Source: Elusimicrobiota bacterium (GTDB lineage: Bacteria; Elusimicrobiota; Elusimicrobia; UBA1565). Taken from it: a stretch of DNA of 56,492 bases. The notes beneath the pieces are model-generated. The model saw only the letters and a program-made list of their open reading frames with translations. It was not told the origin of the DNA and searched no databases. The translations under genes and the position numbers were made by a program. Shown one piece after another: positions 1 to 6,745 of the stretch. The stretch is from NCBI GenBank assembly GCA_003450735.1, contig DMEZ01000070.1:22997-79488 (forward strand), written 5' to 3'. Numbering within the stretch: position 1 is the stretch's first letter; each line of letters opens with the position of its first letter.

Positions 1-74
1 GGCGCCGGATGGCCGATCTGGCAGACCTTGGGGTCTGTCTCGTCGATGAAGCCCTTCGGGGCGCGCAGGGGCAT
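1..74 (-). CDS. Start of an unidentified protein directly after motA (motB position), cut by the window edge
   Basis: An ATG at 74-72 lies one base after the motA stop codon, and the frame stays open to the window edge (24 codons). The visible N-terminus begins MPLRAPKGFIDETDPKVCQI. The one-base spacing implies translational coupling with motA. In flagellar operons the gene after motA is normally motB, so a MotB/OmpA-like stator partner is the expectation. The visible residues do not show the usual short basic MotB N-terminus followed by a membrane span, and the span would lie outside the window. The identity is therefore inferred from position only. Confidence 0.55.
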   Translation of the reverse strand, partial: MPLRAPKGFIDETDPKVCQIGHPA

Positions 75-75
75 C

Positions 76-870
76 CTACTTCTTCTCCTCCTCCTCCTGA
101 CCCTTGATGAGCACGCGCTTGGAGGGCTCGAGGTAGGCCTTCAGGTTCGCCTCCATCACGCGGGGGGTGGCTCCGCTGTGCAGAAGGAGCACGCCGCGGA
201 CGACGATCTCCTTGATGAGGAGCTCCTCCTCCGAGCGCCGGCGCAGCTTGCCGCCCATGGGCAGGAAGATGAGGTAGCCCGAGCCCAGGCCGTAGAACGC
301 GGCCGCGAGCGCGAGGGCCATCCGGCGCGGCACCGCCGAGACGTCCTCGATGGAGTTGAGCATCAGGATCATGCCCAGGACCGTGCCGATGATGCCGAAG
401 GCCGGGGCGTAGGTGCCCATGGCGTTGAAGATCTCCTGGCCGATCTTGTGGCGCTCGCGGATGAAGCCGATCTCGGTCTCCAGCATGTTCCGGATGAACT
501 CCTGGTCGGCGCCGTCGATGACGTGCTGGATGCCGCGCTTGACGAAATCGTCCTGGATGGCGTTCACGTCGGGCTGGAGGGCCATGAAGCCGTCTCTTTT
601 GGCCTTCTGGGCCAGCGCGACGAAGGTCGTCACGATGCCGGAGGTGTCCTCCCCGGACTGGAAGAGGACCTTGCGCAGGATCTTCCCCAAACCCACGATC
701 TGCTTGAGCGGGTAGTTGACCAGGGTCGCGCAGAAGGTGCCGCCCATGACCAGCAGCAGGGCCTCCATGTTCGCGAAGGGCTTGAAGCCGGCCACGCCTT
801 CCTGGATGACGATGGCCGTGACGGCCAGGCCGATGAACACGAAGATGCCCATCACGGTCGCTATGTCCAT
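76..870 (-). CDS. motA: MotA-family stator (proton/sodium channel) protein
   Basis: The product is a 264-residue inner-membrane stator subunit of the MotA/PomA family; with a MotB-type partner such proteins use ion flow to drive a rotor. The N-terminus MDIATVMGIF, the segment GGTFCATLVNYPLKQ (43-57) and the cytoplasmic signature AKRDGFMALQ (90-99) are typical. Four hydrophobic segments can be placed at about 6-22, 35-53, 152-172 and 186-204. The two family prolines are at P156 (YAPAFG) and P204 (FLPMGG). Aligned by eye to E. coli MotA, R90 corresponds to K91 and the torque residue E98 to Q99, an unusual loss of charge. The C-terminus is a very acidic/basic tail. A strong Shine-Dalgarno (GGGAAGGAG) precedes the ATG. 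The gene follows flbD by 33 bases in the operon that begins with the PorV-like gene. Confidence 0.95.
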   Translation of the reverse strand: MDIATVMGIFVFIGLAVTAIVIQEGVAGFKPFANMEALLLVMGGTFCATLVNYPLKQIVGLGKILRKVLFQSGEDTSGIVTTFVALAQKAKRDGFMALQPDVNAIQDDFVKRGIQHVIDGADQEFIRNMLETEIGFIRERHKIGQEIFNAMGTYAPAFGIIGTVLGMILMLNSIEDVSAVPRRMALALAAAFYGLGSGYLIFLPMGGKLRRRSEEELLIKEIVVRGVLLLHSGATPRVMEANLKAYLEPSKRVLIKGQEEEEKK

Positions 871-903
871 GTTTCTCCTTCCCTAAATGCCTCGGCGGAC
901 AGG

Positions 904-1128
904 CTATTCCCTTTTGAAGCCTTGAATGGGGTTGGGGACGGGCTTTTCCGCATTCACCCGCCTGCGGTATTCTATGACCTTTTCGACGACCTCGTCCACG
1001 CTCTCGCGCACGAGGTAGCGGTTGTTGGTGGCCAGCGAGATGACGGTGTCGGGGCAGGCCGCCACGCACTCGATGAGCTCCGCGTTGAGCGTGATAGGCT
1101 GGCCGTTGAGCTTCGTGACCTTGATCAA
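904..1128 (-). CDS. flbD: FlbD/SwrD-family motor-associated small protein
   Basis: This 74-residue protein matches the FlbD family end to end: it starts MIKVTKLNGQPITLNAELIE and continues with the typical PDTVI and YLVRESVDEVVEKVIEYRR segments. In Bacillus the orthologue SwrD raises flagellar torque through the MotA/MotB stator, and FlbD is commonly encoded just before motA, as here. The start is TTG (1128-1126), not ATG. It overlaps the stop codon of the upstream coiled-coil gene (TTGA), with a GAGGGG ribosome binding site just upstream, so translation is probably coupled. The gene supports the reading that this operon encodes a working ion-driven motor and not only an outer-membrane system. 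Confidence 0.92.
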   Translation of the reverse strand: MIKVTKLNGQPITLNAELIECVAACPDTVISLATNNRYLVRESVDEVVEKVIEYRRRVNAEKPVPNPIQGFKRE

Positions 1129-2900
1129 GCCGTCCCCTCTCCGCGCTCTTTTAGCAGTTTATCGCGCTCGGATTCCAGGAAGGCGATCTTGACCTTGAGG
1201 GACTCGGCTTCCCCGGCGCTCTTCTTCGCGTTGACCTCGTAGGCCAGCCGCAGTTTCGCCCAGTTCTCCCTCTCGGCCGAGAGCGCGGCGAAGCGCCGCT
1301 CCTCGGCGGCGGCCCGGGCGAGGGCCTCCTGGGAGACGCTCTCGAGCTCGCGGAGCTTCTCGCGCAAGACCAGCGCCGTCTTCTCCTGCTCGAGCCGCTC
1401 CTGCGAGGCGGCGGTCTTCCACTCCTCCTGCGCCATCAGGCGGGCCTTGAGCCCCTCGTGGGCCCGGCGCAGTTCCTCGAGCTCGACGGCGCGCGCGCGC
1501 GCGGCCTCTTCGGCCTGCCGGCGCGCCTCCTCGAGGCGCCGCAGCTCGGCCTGGGTCCTCTCGAGCGAGCCGCCGAGCCGCTTGGCCAGCTCCTCCTCCA
1601 TGGAGGCCCGGGCGTGCCGTGCCTGCGCGACGACCTCCTTCTCGAGGTCGGCCCGGACCCCCTTCTGGATGGCGAGGACCTGGGTTTGCAGGTGCTCCTG
1701 GGCGCGGAGCTTGAGGGCCGTCTTCTCGGCCTCGAAGCCCTTGCGTGCCTCGGCCGCGGCCTGGGCCCGGATCTCGGCCTCCCGGTCCTGCCAGCGGCGC
1801 TGCAGGACGACGAACTCGGCCTTGTAGCGCTCGTTGATGTCCTGGAGCTCGTCTTTGAGCCGGCGGGCCTCGTCGCCTTGCGCCTTCTGAGCCGCCAGCT
1901 GGCGCTCGAGCGCCCCCGAGACGGCGCGCATCCGCTGGAGCGCCGCCCCCGCGAGCTCCGCCTGGGCGCGCGCCTTCTTGACCTCCCCGTCCCACTCGGC
2001 CTGGACGCGCTTGAGCGCGGCCTCGTGCTCGGCCTGCAGGCGCTGGGTGATGGTCCGCACCTCGTTCTGGAGCCTCTCGTTGTCCGCCGCGAGCCTCTCC
2101 TCGCGCTCCCGCGCCGAGGTCCTGGCCGCGGCGAGGTCGCGATCAAGGCGCTCGCGCAGCATGCGGACCTGGTCGTGGGCGCGGTCGAGGTCGGCCTTGA
2201 GACGGTGCGCCTCCTTCTCCCGGACGAGGGCCGTCTGGGCCTGCGCCTGGAGCTGGGCGTTGGCCTCGCCGAGCCGGGCCGAGCGCTCGTCGACGATGAG
2301 CTTCTCGGCCTGCAGCTTCTGCAGCTCCTCATCGACTCCCTTCAGGTGGCGGCAGTCGGCCTGGGCCTTGCGGGCTTCCTCCTCGCGGGCGTGGACCAGC
2401 CTCTGCCAGTAGGCCTTCTCCTCGAGCCAGCGCCGCTCGAGCTCCTGCATGCGCAGGGAGAACTGGGCTTCGATCTCGCGGTCCTGGGTCTCGCGGGTCT
2501 GGATCTTCTGCTTGAGCGCGGCGGCCCAGGTCTCGCGCTCCTCAAGGAGGCGATGCTCGAGCTCCTGCACGCGAGCCTCGAGCTTGAGCTTGCCCTCCTC
2601 CATCTCGGCCTCGCGCCGGTCGCGGCGCAGCTTCTCCTGCACTTCCTTTATGGAGAGTTCGACCCGGGAGGCGATCTCGGCCTCCTCCTTGGCTTTCAGG
2701 TTGGCCAACAGCACCTTCTCCCGCTCCTCCTGGAGCCGCTTCTCGAGCAGGGCGATCTTCCTGTCCTGGTCCGGGGTGGTCTGCCCCGGGAAGGAGAAGG
2801 CCGGGACCTGCGGCAGGGGCGGGGCCGCGGAGGCGGGAGCGGCGCTCTGGGAAGCCGAAGGGGATGATGGGGCCAGAGTCTGCTTGGGTTGCTCTCTCAT
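1125..2900 (-). CDS. Long coiled-coil protein of the motor operon
   Basis: The product is 591 residues with no signal peptide and no membrane span. Residues 1-45 are low-complexity (Ser/Ala/Pro/Gln). From about residue 46 to the end it is almost entirely Glu/Lys/Arg/Ala/Leu-rich heptad sequence, typical of a long parallel coiled coil, so it should be a rod tens of nanometres long in the cytoplasm. I recognise no catalytic domain. It sits between the FliF/FliG fusion gene (12-base gap) and flbD (4-base overlap), so it is almost certainly co-expressed with the motor. A scaffold or coupling rod for the rotor or stator is an inference. Coiled-coil composition makes database matches to myosin- or SMC-like proteins uninformative. 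Confidence 0.85.
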   Translation of the reverse strand: MREQPKQTLAPSSPSASQSAAPASAAPPLPQVPAFSFPGQTTPDQDRKIALLEKRLQEEREKVLLANLKAKEEAEIASRVELSIKEVQEKLRRDRREAEMEEGKLKLEARVQELEHRLLEERETWAAALKQKIQTRETQDREIEAQFSLRMQELERRWLEEKAYWQRLVHAREEEARKAQADCRHLKGVDEELQKLQAEKLIVDERSARLGEANAQLQAQAQTALVREKEAHRLKADLDRAHDQVRMLRERLDRDLAAARTSAREREERLAADNERLQNEVRTITQRLQAEHEAALKRVQAEWDGEVKKARAQAELAGAALQRMRAVSGALERQLAAQKAQGDEARRLKDELQDINERYKAEFVVLQRRWQDREAEIRAQAAAEARKGFEAEKTALKLRAQEHLQTQVLAIQKGVRADLEKEVVAQARHARASMEEELAKRLGGSLERTQAELRRLEEARRQAEEAARARAVELEELRRAHEGLKARLMAQEEWKTAASQERLEQEKTALVLREKLRELESVSQEALARAAAEERRFAALSAERENWAKLRLAYEVNAKKSAGEAESLKVKIAFLESERDKLLKERGEGTA

Positions 2901-2912
2901 GGTGTCGTTCCG

Positions 2913-4883
2913 TTAGCCTCTCATCTGCGCCTTGTAGCCCTCCAGCCACGTCTGCAGCTGGGGGTCGGGGTTGTAGGAGAGCGCCTTCTCGTAGTACATC
3001 AGGGCCTCGGGGATGCGGCCCATCTGGAAGAGGTCGGCCCCCAGGTACTGGTAGGACTGCCAGAGGTCGGGGTCGCACTCGATGGCCTGGCGGAAGCGCC
3101 TCACGGCCTCATCGAGGTTGCCCCCCTCGTGGGCCTGGATGCCGGCGTCGAAATGGCGGCGGGCCTCGGCGGGGTCGATCTTGGCCTTGGGCTCGGCGGC
3201 GCCGAGCGGCGCCTCGTCCTCATCATCCTTGCGGCCGGCCGGGCGGCGGGGGCTCATGGCAAGGACTTCCTGGAAGGCCTCCGCGTCCGCGCCTGCCCGC
3301 ACCGTGATCTTCCCCTCCTTCTCCATGGCCTTGACCTTGTCCATGATCTTGCCCCGCTGCTCCTCGGTCTGGGCCGGGGTGACGCCCTTCGTGTACTCCA
3401 TGGATTCCTTGAGCAGGGAGCCGGCCCCCGCGGACATGTTGGCGAAGAACTTGTTGACCACCTCGGGAGAAGCCCCCATGAGGGCCTTGGCCATGTCGTC
3501 GGTCTGCAGCTCGCGGATGAGGATCTGCATGTCCCGGTCCGGGAAGCCCGCGACGTCCTCGAAGAGGAGGATCTGCTTGCGTACGCGCTCGTAGACGGTC
3601 GGTTTCTCGTTCTTGAGGTACTCCAGGATGTTGACGCGGGTCTGCGAGTCGGCCTCTTCGAGCATCTGCGTCAGGCGCTCCATGCCCCCCACCACGAAGT
3701 CGATGCTTTCCTTGATATCGCTGTCGATGGCCACCACCTGGTCGCGGGTGACCTGCCGGACCGTGAGGGCCTCCATGGCCACCTTGGCCTGCAGTTCGAC
3801 GGGCAGGGCGGTGAGCACCTGCCGGGCGTACTCGGGGCGCAGGTAGCTGAGCACGGTCGCGATCAGCCAGGGCTCCTCGCGGCGCAGCAAAAACAGGTTG
3901 GCCAGCCGCTTGAGGTTGGTCTCGTTGATGTAGGAGAAAGGCTCGAACTTCTTCATACTCTCATCCTCCAGCTCCGGAGGAGGTTCCGGGGGCTTCTGCC
4001 CGATCATGATGTCGAGTTTCCCCTCCTCCGGGCCGCCGCCCCCGCCGCCCCCGCCCTCGCCCTCTTCCTCCGGGGGCTCGATGTTGGACTCCACGTTGAT
4101 CTCCGCAGCGGGCTTCTGGACGATGGCATCCACGTAGCGGCGCAGGAAGCGCGCGAAAGGGAAGAACAGGAAGAGGAGCAGGAGCAGGAGCAGGGCCGCG
4201 TAGAGCAGCGGCAGGTACACCTTGGGCTCCTTGATGTCCTCCGTCCAGTCCTTGTTCGTCACCGAGGACTGGTTGTACTTGATGGGCGTGAAGATGACGT
4301 CATCGAGCTTGAGCTTGGACGTCCCGCCGGCGTCCTTGTACTTGGCCATGGCGTCCACGATGAACCCGCGGATGTCCTTGAGCTTGTTCTTGTCCACCCG
4401 GCTGTCGTGGAAGATGGTCACCATGAACTTCTTGAAGACGAGGTCCTGGCCGTAGTACTCCTCCTGCTCCGACTTGGTCTGCTGGGCCGCCTGCCCCACG
4501 GCCGCCTCGGGCTTGGGCTTGTCGGTGACGTTCGAGATGTTGCGGGGCTTGGGCACCCCCGGGAGGGCGAACTCGCTGCCGAGGCCCTGCCCCTTCTCGC
4601 CCTTCTCCTTGTACTTGTCCGCGTAGCCCGTGCCCTCCTTGAGGCTCTCGCGGCGCTGGGCCTTCACCTCGATCTCGACGTCCGCGAAGACCGTCGCCTT
4701 CGACTGGCCCAGGATCGGGTCCAGGATGTCCTTCTGGACGCGCGACTCGGTGTCCTTGATGATGTTCTCGCGCCACTCGATGAGAGTCAGCTTGGGGGCC
4801 TCGAGCACCTCGATCCCGGGCGCCTGGAGGGTCGGGGCGCCGAGGACGAGCAGGGCGAGCAGCAGGGTCTTGGAATGCCTCAT
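2913..4883 (-). CDS. Natural FliF(C-terminal)-FliG-TPR fusion: rotor-like membrane protein
   Basis: A 656-residue protein that joins parts of two flagellar rotor proteins. Residues 1-20 look like a signal peptide. Residues about 45-205 resemble the third ring-building (C-terminal periplasmic) domain of FliF, with the two halves KDILDPILGQSKATVFADVE and the KKFMVTIFHDSR...DDVIFTPIKYN segment. One strong membrane span follows at 221-243. A Gly/Glu/Pro-rich linker (about 270-310, including eight Gly in a row) leads into FliG middle and C domains at about 313-527: RREEPWLIATVLSYL replaces the EHPQ region, ILLFEDV the MFVF region, and KALMGASPEVVNKFFANMS the C-terminal helices. Residues about 570-650 form two TPR-like repeats. 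FliF ring domains 1-2, its first membrane span and FliG-N are absent. By eye, E. coli FliG K264, R281, D288, D289 and R297 become M469, G486, E493, S494 and T502. Confidence 0.85.
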   Translation of the reverse strand: MRHSKTLLLALLVLGAPTLQAPGIEVLEAPKLTLIEWRENIIKDTESRVQKDILDPILGQSKATVFADVEIEVKAQRRESLKEGTGYADKYKEKGEKGQGLGSEFALPGVPKPRNISNVTDKPKPEAAVGQAAQQTKSEQEEYYGQDLVFKKFMVTIFHDSRVDKNKLKDIRGFIVDAMAKYKDAGGTSKLKLDDVIFTPIKYNQSSVTNKDWTEDIKEPKVYLPLLYAALLLLLLLFLFFPFARFLRRYVDAIVQKPAAEINVESNIEPPEEEGEGGGGGGGGPEEGKLDIMIGQKPPEPPPELEDESMKKFEPFSYINETNLKRLANLFLLRREEPWLIATVLSYLRPEYARQVLTALPVELQAKVAMEALTVRQVTRDQVVAIDSDIKESIDFVVGGMERLTQMLEEADSQTRVNILEYLKNEKPTVYERVRKQILLFEDVAGFPDRDMQILIRELQTDDMAKALMGASPEVVNKFFANMSAGAGSLLKESMEYTKGVTPAQTEEQRGKIMDKVKAMEKEGKITVRAGADAEAFQEVLAMSPRRPAGRKDDEDEAPLGAAEPKAKIDPAEARRHFDAGIQAHEGGNLDEAVRRFRQAIECDPDLWQSYQYLGADLFQMGRIPEALMYYEKALSYNPDPQLQTWLEGYKAQMRG

Positions 4884-4943
4884 AGGCGCGGCAGCACTAA
4901 GTGTAAGGGTGCCGTGTTACATTCTCATGTCAGGCTCGCCGTG

Positions 4944-6539
4944 CTAGAGGCGCTTGAGGAACTCGGCGACCACCTTGTTGGTCGGGTCGATCTCCAGCAC
5001 GCGCTTCCACACGGCCTTGGCCTTGCTCTTCTCCTCCATCATGAAGAAGGCCGAGCCCATGATCTCCAGGGCCGTGATGTTGTTCGGCTCCAGATCGAGG
5101 ACGTCCTGGCAGCGGCGGATGGCGAGGTCGTACTTGCCGTCGTAGATGGCCTGGCGGGCGTCATAGAGCTTCTGGTCGACGAAAGTGAACTGCTCGGGGC
5201 CGTCCACGCGGCGGGTCATCTCGGAGACGCCGGACTCCTTCTCGACCATGTTCAGGAGGGCGAGCACCTTGTCGTCCTTGGAGTTCTTGTTGTAGGCGTA
5301 GCGCAGGGCGTTGACCGAGCTGCGCAGGTCGCGGCCGTCCACGTAGGTGATGACGCCCTTGCGGACGTAGGTCTGGAACTCCTCGCCGCCCAGGGCCTGC
5401 GGCACGAAGCCCACGACCATCTGCAGGCGCGCCAGCATCGCCTTGACCTGCTTGTTGTTCGGGGCGGCGTCGATGGCCTGGTTGAGGCGCAGCGTCGCGA
5501 GCTGGAAGTCGCCGTCCTTGAAGGCCTCGTAGCCCTGGTCGATGAGGAGCTTGACCTGGTCGGCGGAGCGGTCATCGCGCGAGCGGCCGAAGCGGTAGCC
5601 GGCCGAGATGCGCATGCTGCCGCCCAGATCGTGGATGCCCTGGGCGATGTCGAGCTGGAGGCGCTGGAAGCGGAACCCGACGCCGAAGTCGGTCTCCTGG
5701 ATCTGGGGAGCCGCGAGGATGCCGAAGCGGAAGGCGAACCAGCGCGCGGCCCAGTACTCGCCGCCGAAGCGCCAGTTGAGCTCGGCCGCCTGGGACTTGG
5801 TGATGTCCAGGCCCAAGAGCAGGCGCTCCTTGAAGAGGCGCAGGCTGTTGCCGAGCTTCATGGTGACCGGGTACTTGTCGTCCGTGTCCCCGCTCGTCTT
5901 GCTGAACACGTTCTGCATGCCGATGGCGAGGCGGTAGTAGGGCCCCATGATGCGCATCGCCGCGGCGTCCAGGGTGAGCGTGCTGTCCGACGAGTTGGCG
6001 AGCGAGCGGGTGACCTGCTTGAGGGTCACGCCGAAGGCGGTGGTCTCGGTCGCCTCCTTGCCCCAGGAGAGGCCGATGGCCCTCTGCTGGTCGGCGAAGG
6101 TCTCGCCCGTCGCCGTCACGCTCGTCGGCTCGTTGGTGGCCGGGTCGAAGATCGCGTCCACCTTCTCGAAGCCGGTCGAGGCGAGCTGGGTGATGCCCAG
6201 AGCGAACGTGCCCTTGGTGGCCGTGGGGTGGGCGTACCCCAAGTAGGTGAGGGTCGTCTGCTCCCAGAGCGTGGCCGACATCATCGTGAGCTCTTTGCGC
6301 TGCAGGTAGGCGAGCCCCGCCGGATTCCAGTAGGCCGCGGTGGCGTCGTCCGCGATGGAGTAGAAGGCCCCGCCCATCCCCAGGGCGCGGGCGCCCACGC
6401 CGTACTGCAGGAACTGGCCGGGCTGGCCGCCGGACTCGGCCTGGGCCGGGGCGGCGAAAGCCGAAACGAAAAGCCCGAGAGCGACGGCCTTAGCCGCCCT
6501 CATGGGCTTAAATGCGGTCCACGTCGTTTCAGCCTTCAT
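4944..6539 (-). CDS. PorV/PorQ-family outer-membrane beta-barrel with C-terminal TPR-like tail
   Basis: With the ATG at 6539 the product is 531 residues. A signal peptide ends at about residue 34 (AAPAQA). The barrel begins with the family signature GARALGMGGAFYSIADDATA (49-68) and YWNPAGL (70-76), and runs to about residue 320 (GYRFGR). The remaining roughly 210 residues are TPR-like helices, which would face the periplasm. PorV in Bacteroidota carries type IX cargo to the attachment complex at the outer membrane; PorV/PorQ relatives occur more widely with unproven roles. It is the first gene of the operon, 60 bases before the FliF/FliG fusion gene and just downstream of the gene for a giant protein with a YPNPF sorting domain. 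The frame is open back to 6620, but that stretch encodes the riboswitch, so I reject the longer start. An ATG at 6503 (MRAAKAVALG) gives an even cleaner signal peptide and is an alternative. Confidence 0.85.
   Translation of the reverse strand: MKAETTWTAFKPMRAAKAVALGLFVSAFAAPAQAESGGQPGQFLQYGVGARALGMGGAFYSIADDATAAYWNPAGLAYLQRKELTMMSATLWEQTTLTYLGYAHPTATKGTFALGITQLASTGFEKVDAIFDPATNEPTSVTATGETFADQQRAIGLSWGKEATETTAFGVTLKQVTRSLANSSDSTLTLDAAAMRIMGPYYRLAIGMQNVFSKTSGDTDDKYPVTMKLGNSLRLFKERLLLGLDITKSQAAELNWRFGGEYWAARWFAFRFGILAAPQIQETDFGVGFRFQRLQLDIAQGIHDLGGSMRISAGYRFGRSRDDRSADQVKLLIDQGYEAFKDGDFQLATLRLNQAIDAAPNNKQVKAMLARLQMVVGFVPQALGGEEFQTYVRKGVITYVDGRDLRSSVNALRYAYNKNSKDDKVLALLNMVEKESGVSEMTRRVDGPEQFTFVDQKLYDARQAIYDGKYDLAIRRCQDVLDLEPNNITALEIMGSAFFMMEEKSKAKAVWKRVLEIDPTNKVVAEFLKRL
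6464..6509 (-). terminator. Terminator-like hairpin of the riboswitch, overlapping signal-peptide codons of the PorV-like gene
   Basis: On the minus strand AAGCCC (6509-6504) pairs with GGGCTT (6476-6471). Inside, GAG pairs with CTC and GGCGGC with GCCGTC around a TAAG loop. The tail TTCGTTT follows (6470-6464, after two T already in the stem). This is the shape of an intrinsic terminator placed 34 bases after the aptamer. It contains the alternative ATG at 6503, so it could equally act by hiding that start codon. The position inside coding sequence is unusual. Confidence 0.6.
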
Positions 6540-6542
6540 GTT

Positions 6543-6625
6543 CGGTAGCCTGACGTCCCCGCGGACGGGGATCCTGGCTTTGCGCCCCCGGCTTGCACCG
6601 GGTTTGCCGTTATCGCCCAACGTAC
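6543..6625 (-). promoter_or_regulatory. Cyclic di-GMP-I (GEMM-I) riboswitch controlling the motor operon
   Basis: Reading the minus strand: CGGCAAACC, then a hairpin with arms CCGG/CCGG closed by a GCAA tetraloop (GNRA class), then GGCGCAAAGCC, then a second hairpin TCCCCG/CGGGGA, then GGCTACCG closing on the initial CGG. This is the conserved GEMM-I layout: GGCAAACC, GNRA hairpin, GCAAAGCC, second hairpin, GGYURCCG. It lies about 70 bases after the predicted transcription start and ends 4 bases before the first ATG of the PorV-like gene. By family knowledge the ligand is cyclic di-GMP. Whether the switch is ON or OFF cannot be told from sequence alone. Confidence 0.92.
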
Positions 6626-6700
6626 GGGACAGTCGCAGCGCGCGCTCATCATGCCCCAGGCTGGCGCGCCGCCCCCGGCGTCGGGAATCCGTCTATTCAG

Positions 6701-6729
6701 AGTATAGCAGAGGTCACTTGACTTGTCAA
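6701..6729 (-). promoter_or_regulatory. Consensus sigma70-type promoter of the motor operon
   Basis: The minus strand has TTGACA (6729-6724), a 17-base spacer and TATACT (6706-6701), close to the ideal consensus. The predicted start of transcription is near 6694. The -35 box is part of a near-palindrome CTTGACAAGTCAAG that recurs in the other riboswitch promoter at 53.2 kb. The promoter begins only 17 bases after the stop codon of the giant gene. Confidence 0.9.
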
Positions 6730-6745
6730 GGGGGGCCGCCGGCCG

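Noticed and set aside
28..1242. A 404-codon plus-strand frame opposite motA and flbD
   Set aside because: MotA and FlbD are unmistakable on the minus strand; the plus product is compositionally biased with no recognisable family.
2889..6548. A 1,219-codon plus-strand frame opposite the FliF/FliG fusion and PorV-like genes
   Set aside because: Same codon-bias shadow; the minus-strand products have clear family motifs and ordered operon spacing.
6540..6620. N-terminal extension of the PorV-like protein to a TTG at 6620
   Set aside because: These bases form the riboswitch aptamer; the signal peptide begins well downstream.
1..6729. Ordinary flagellar basal-body operon
   Set aside because: Only motA, flbD and a FliF/FliG fusion are present, together with a PorV-like barrel and a coiled-coil rod. 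No rod, hook, export or switch (fliM/N) gene is in the window. Genes elsewhere in the genome cannot be excluded.
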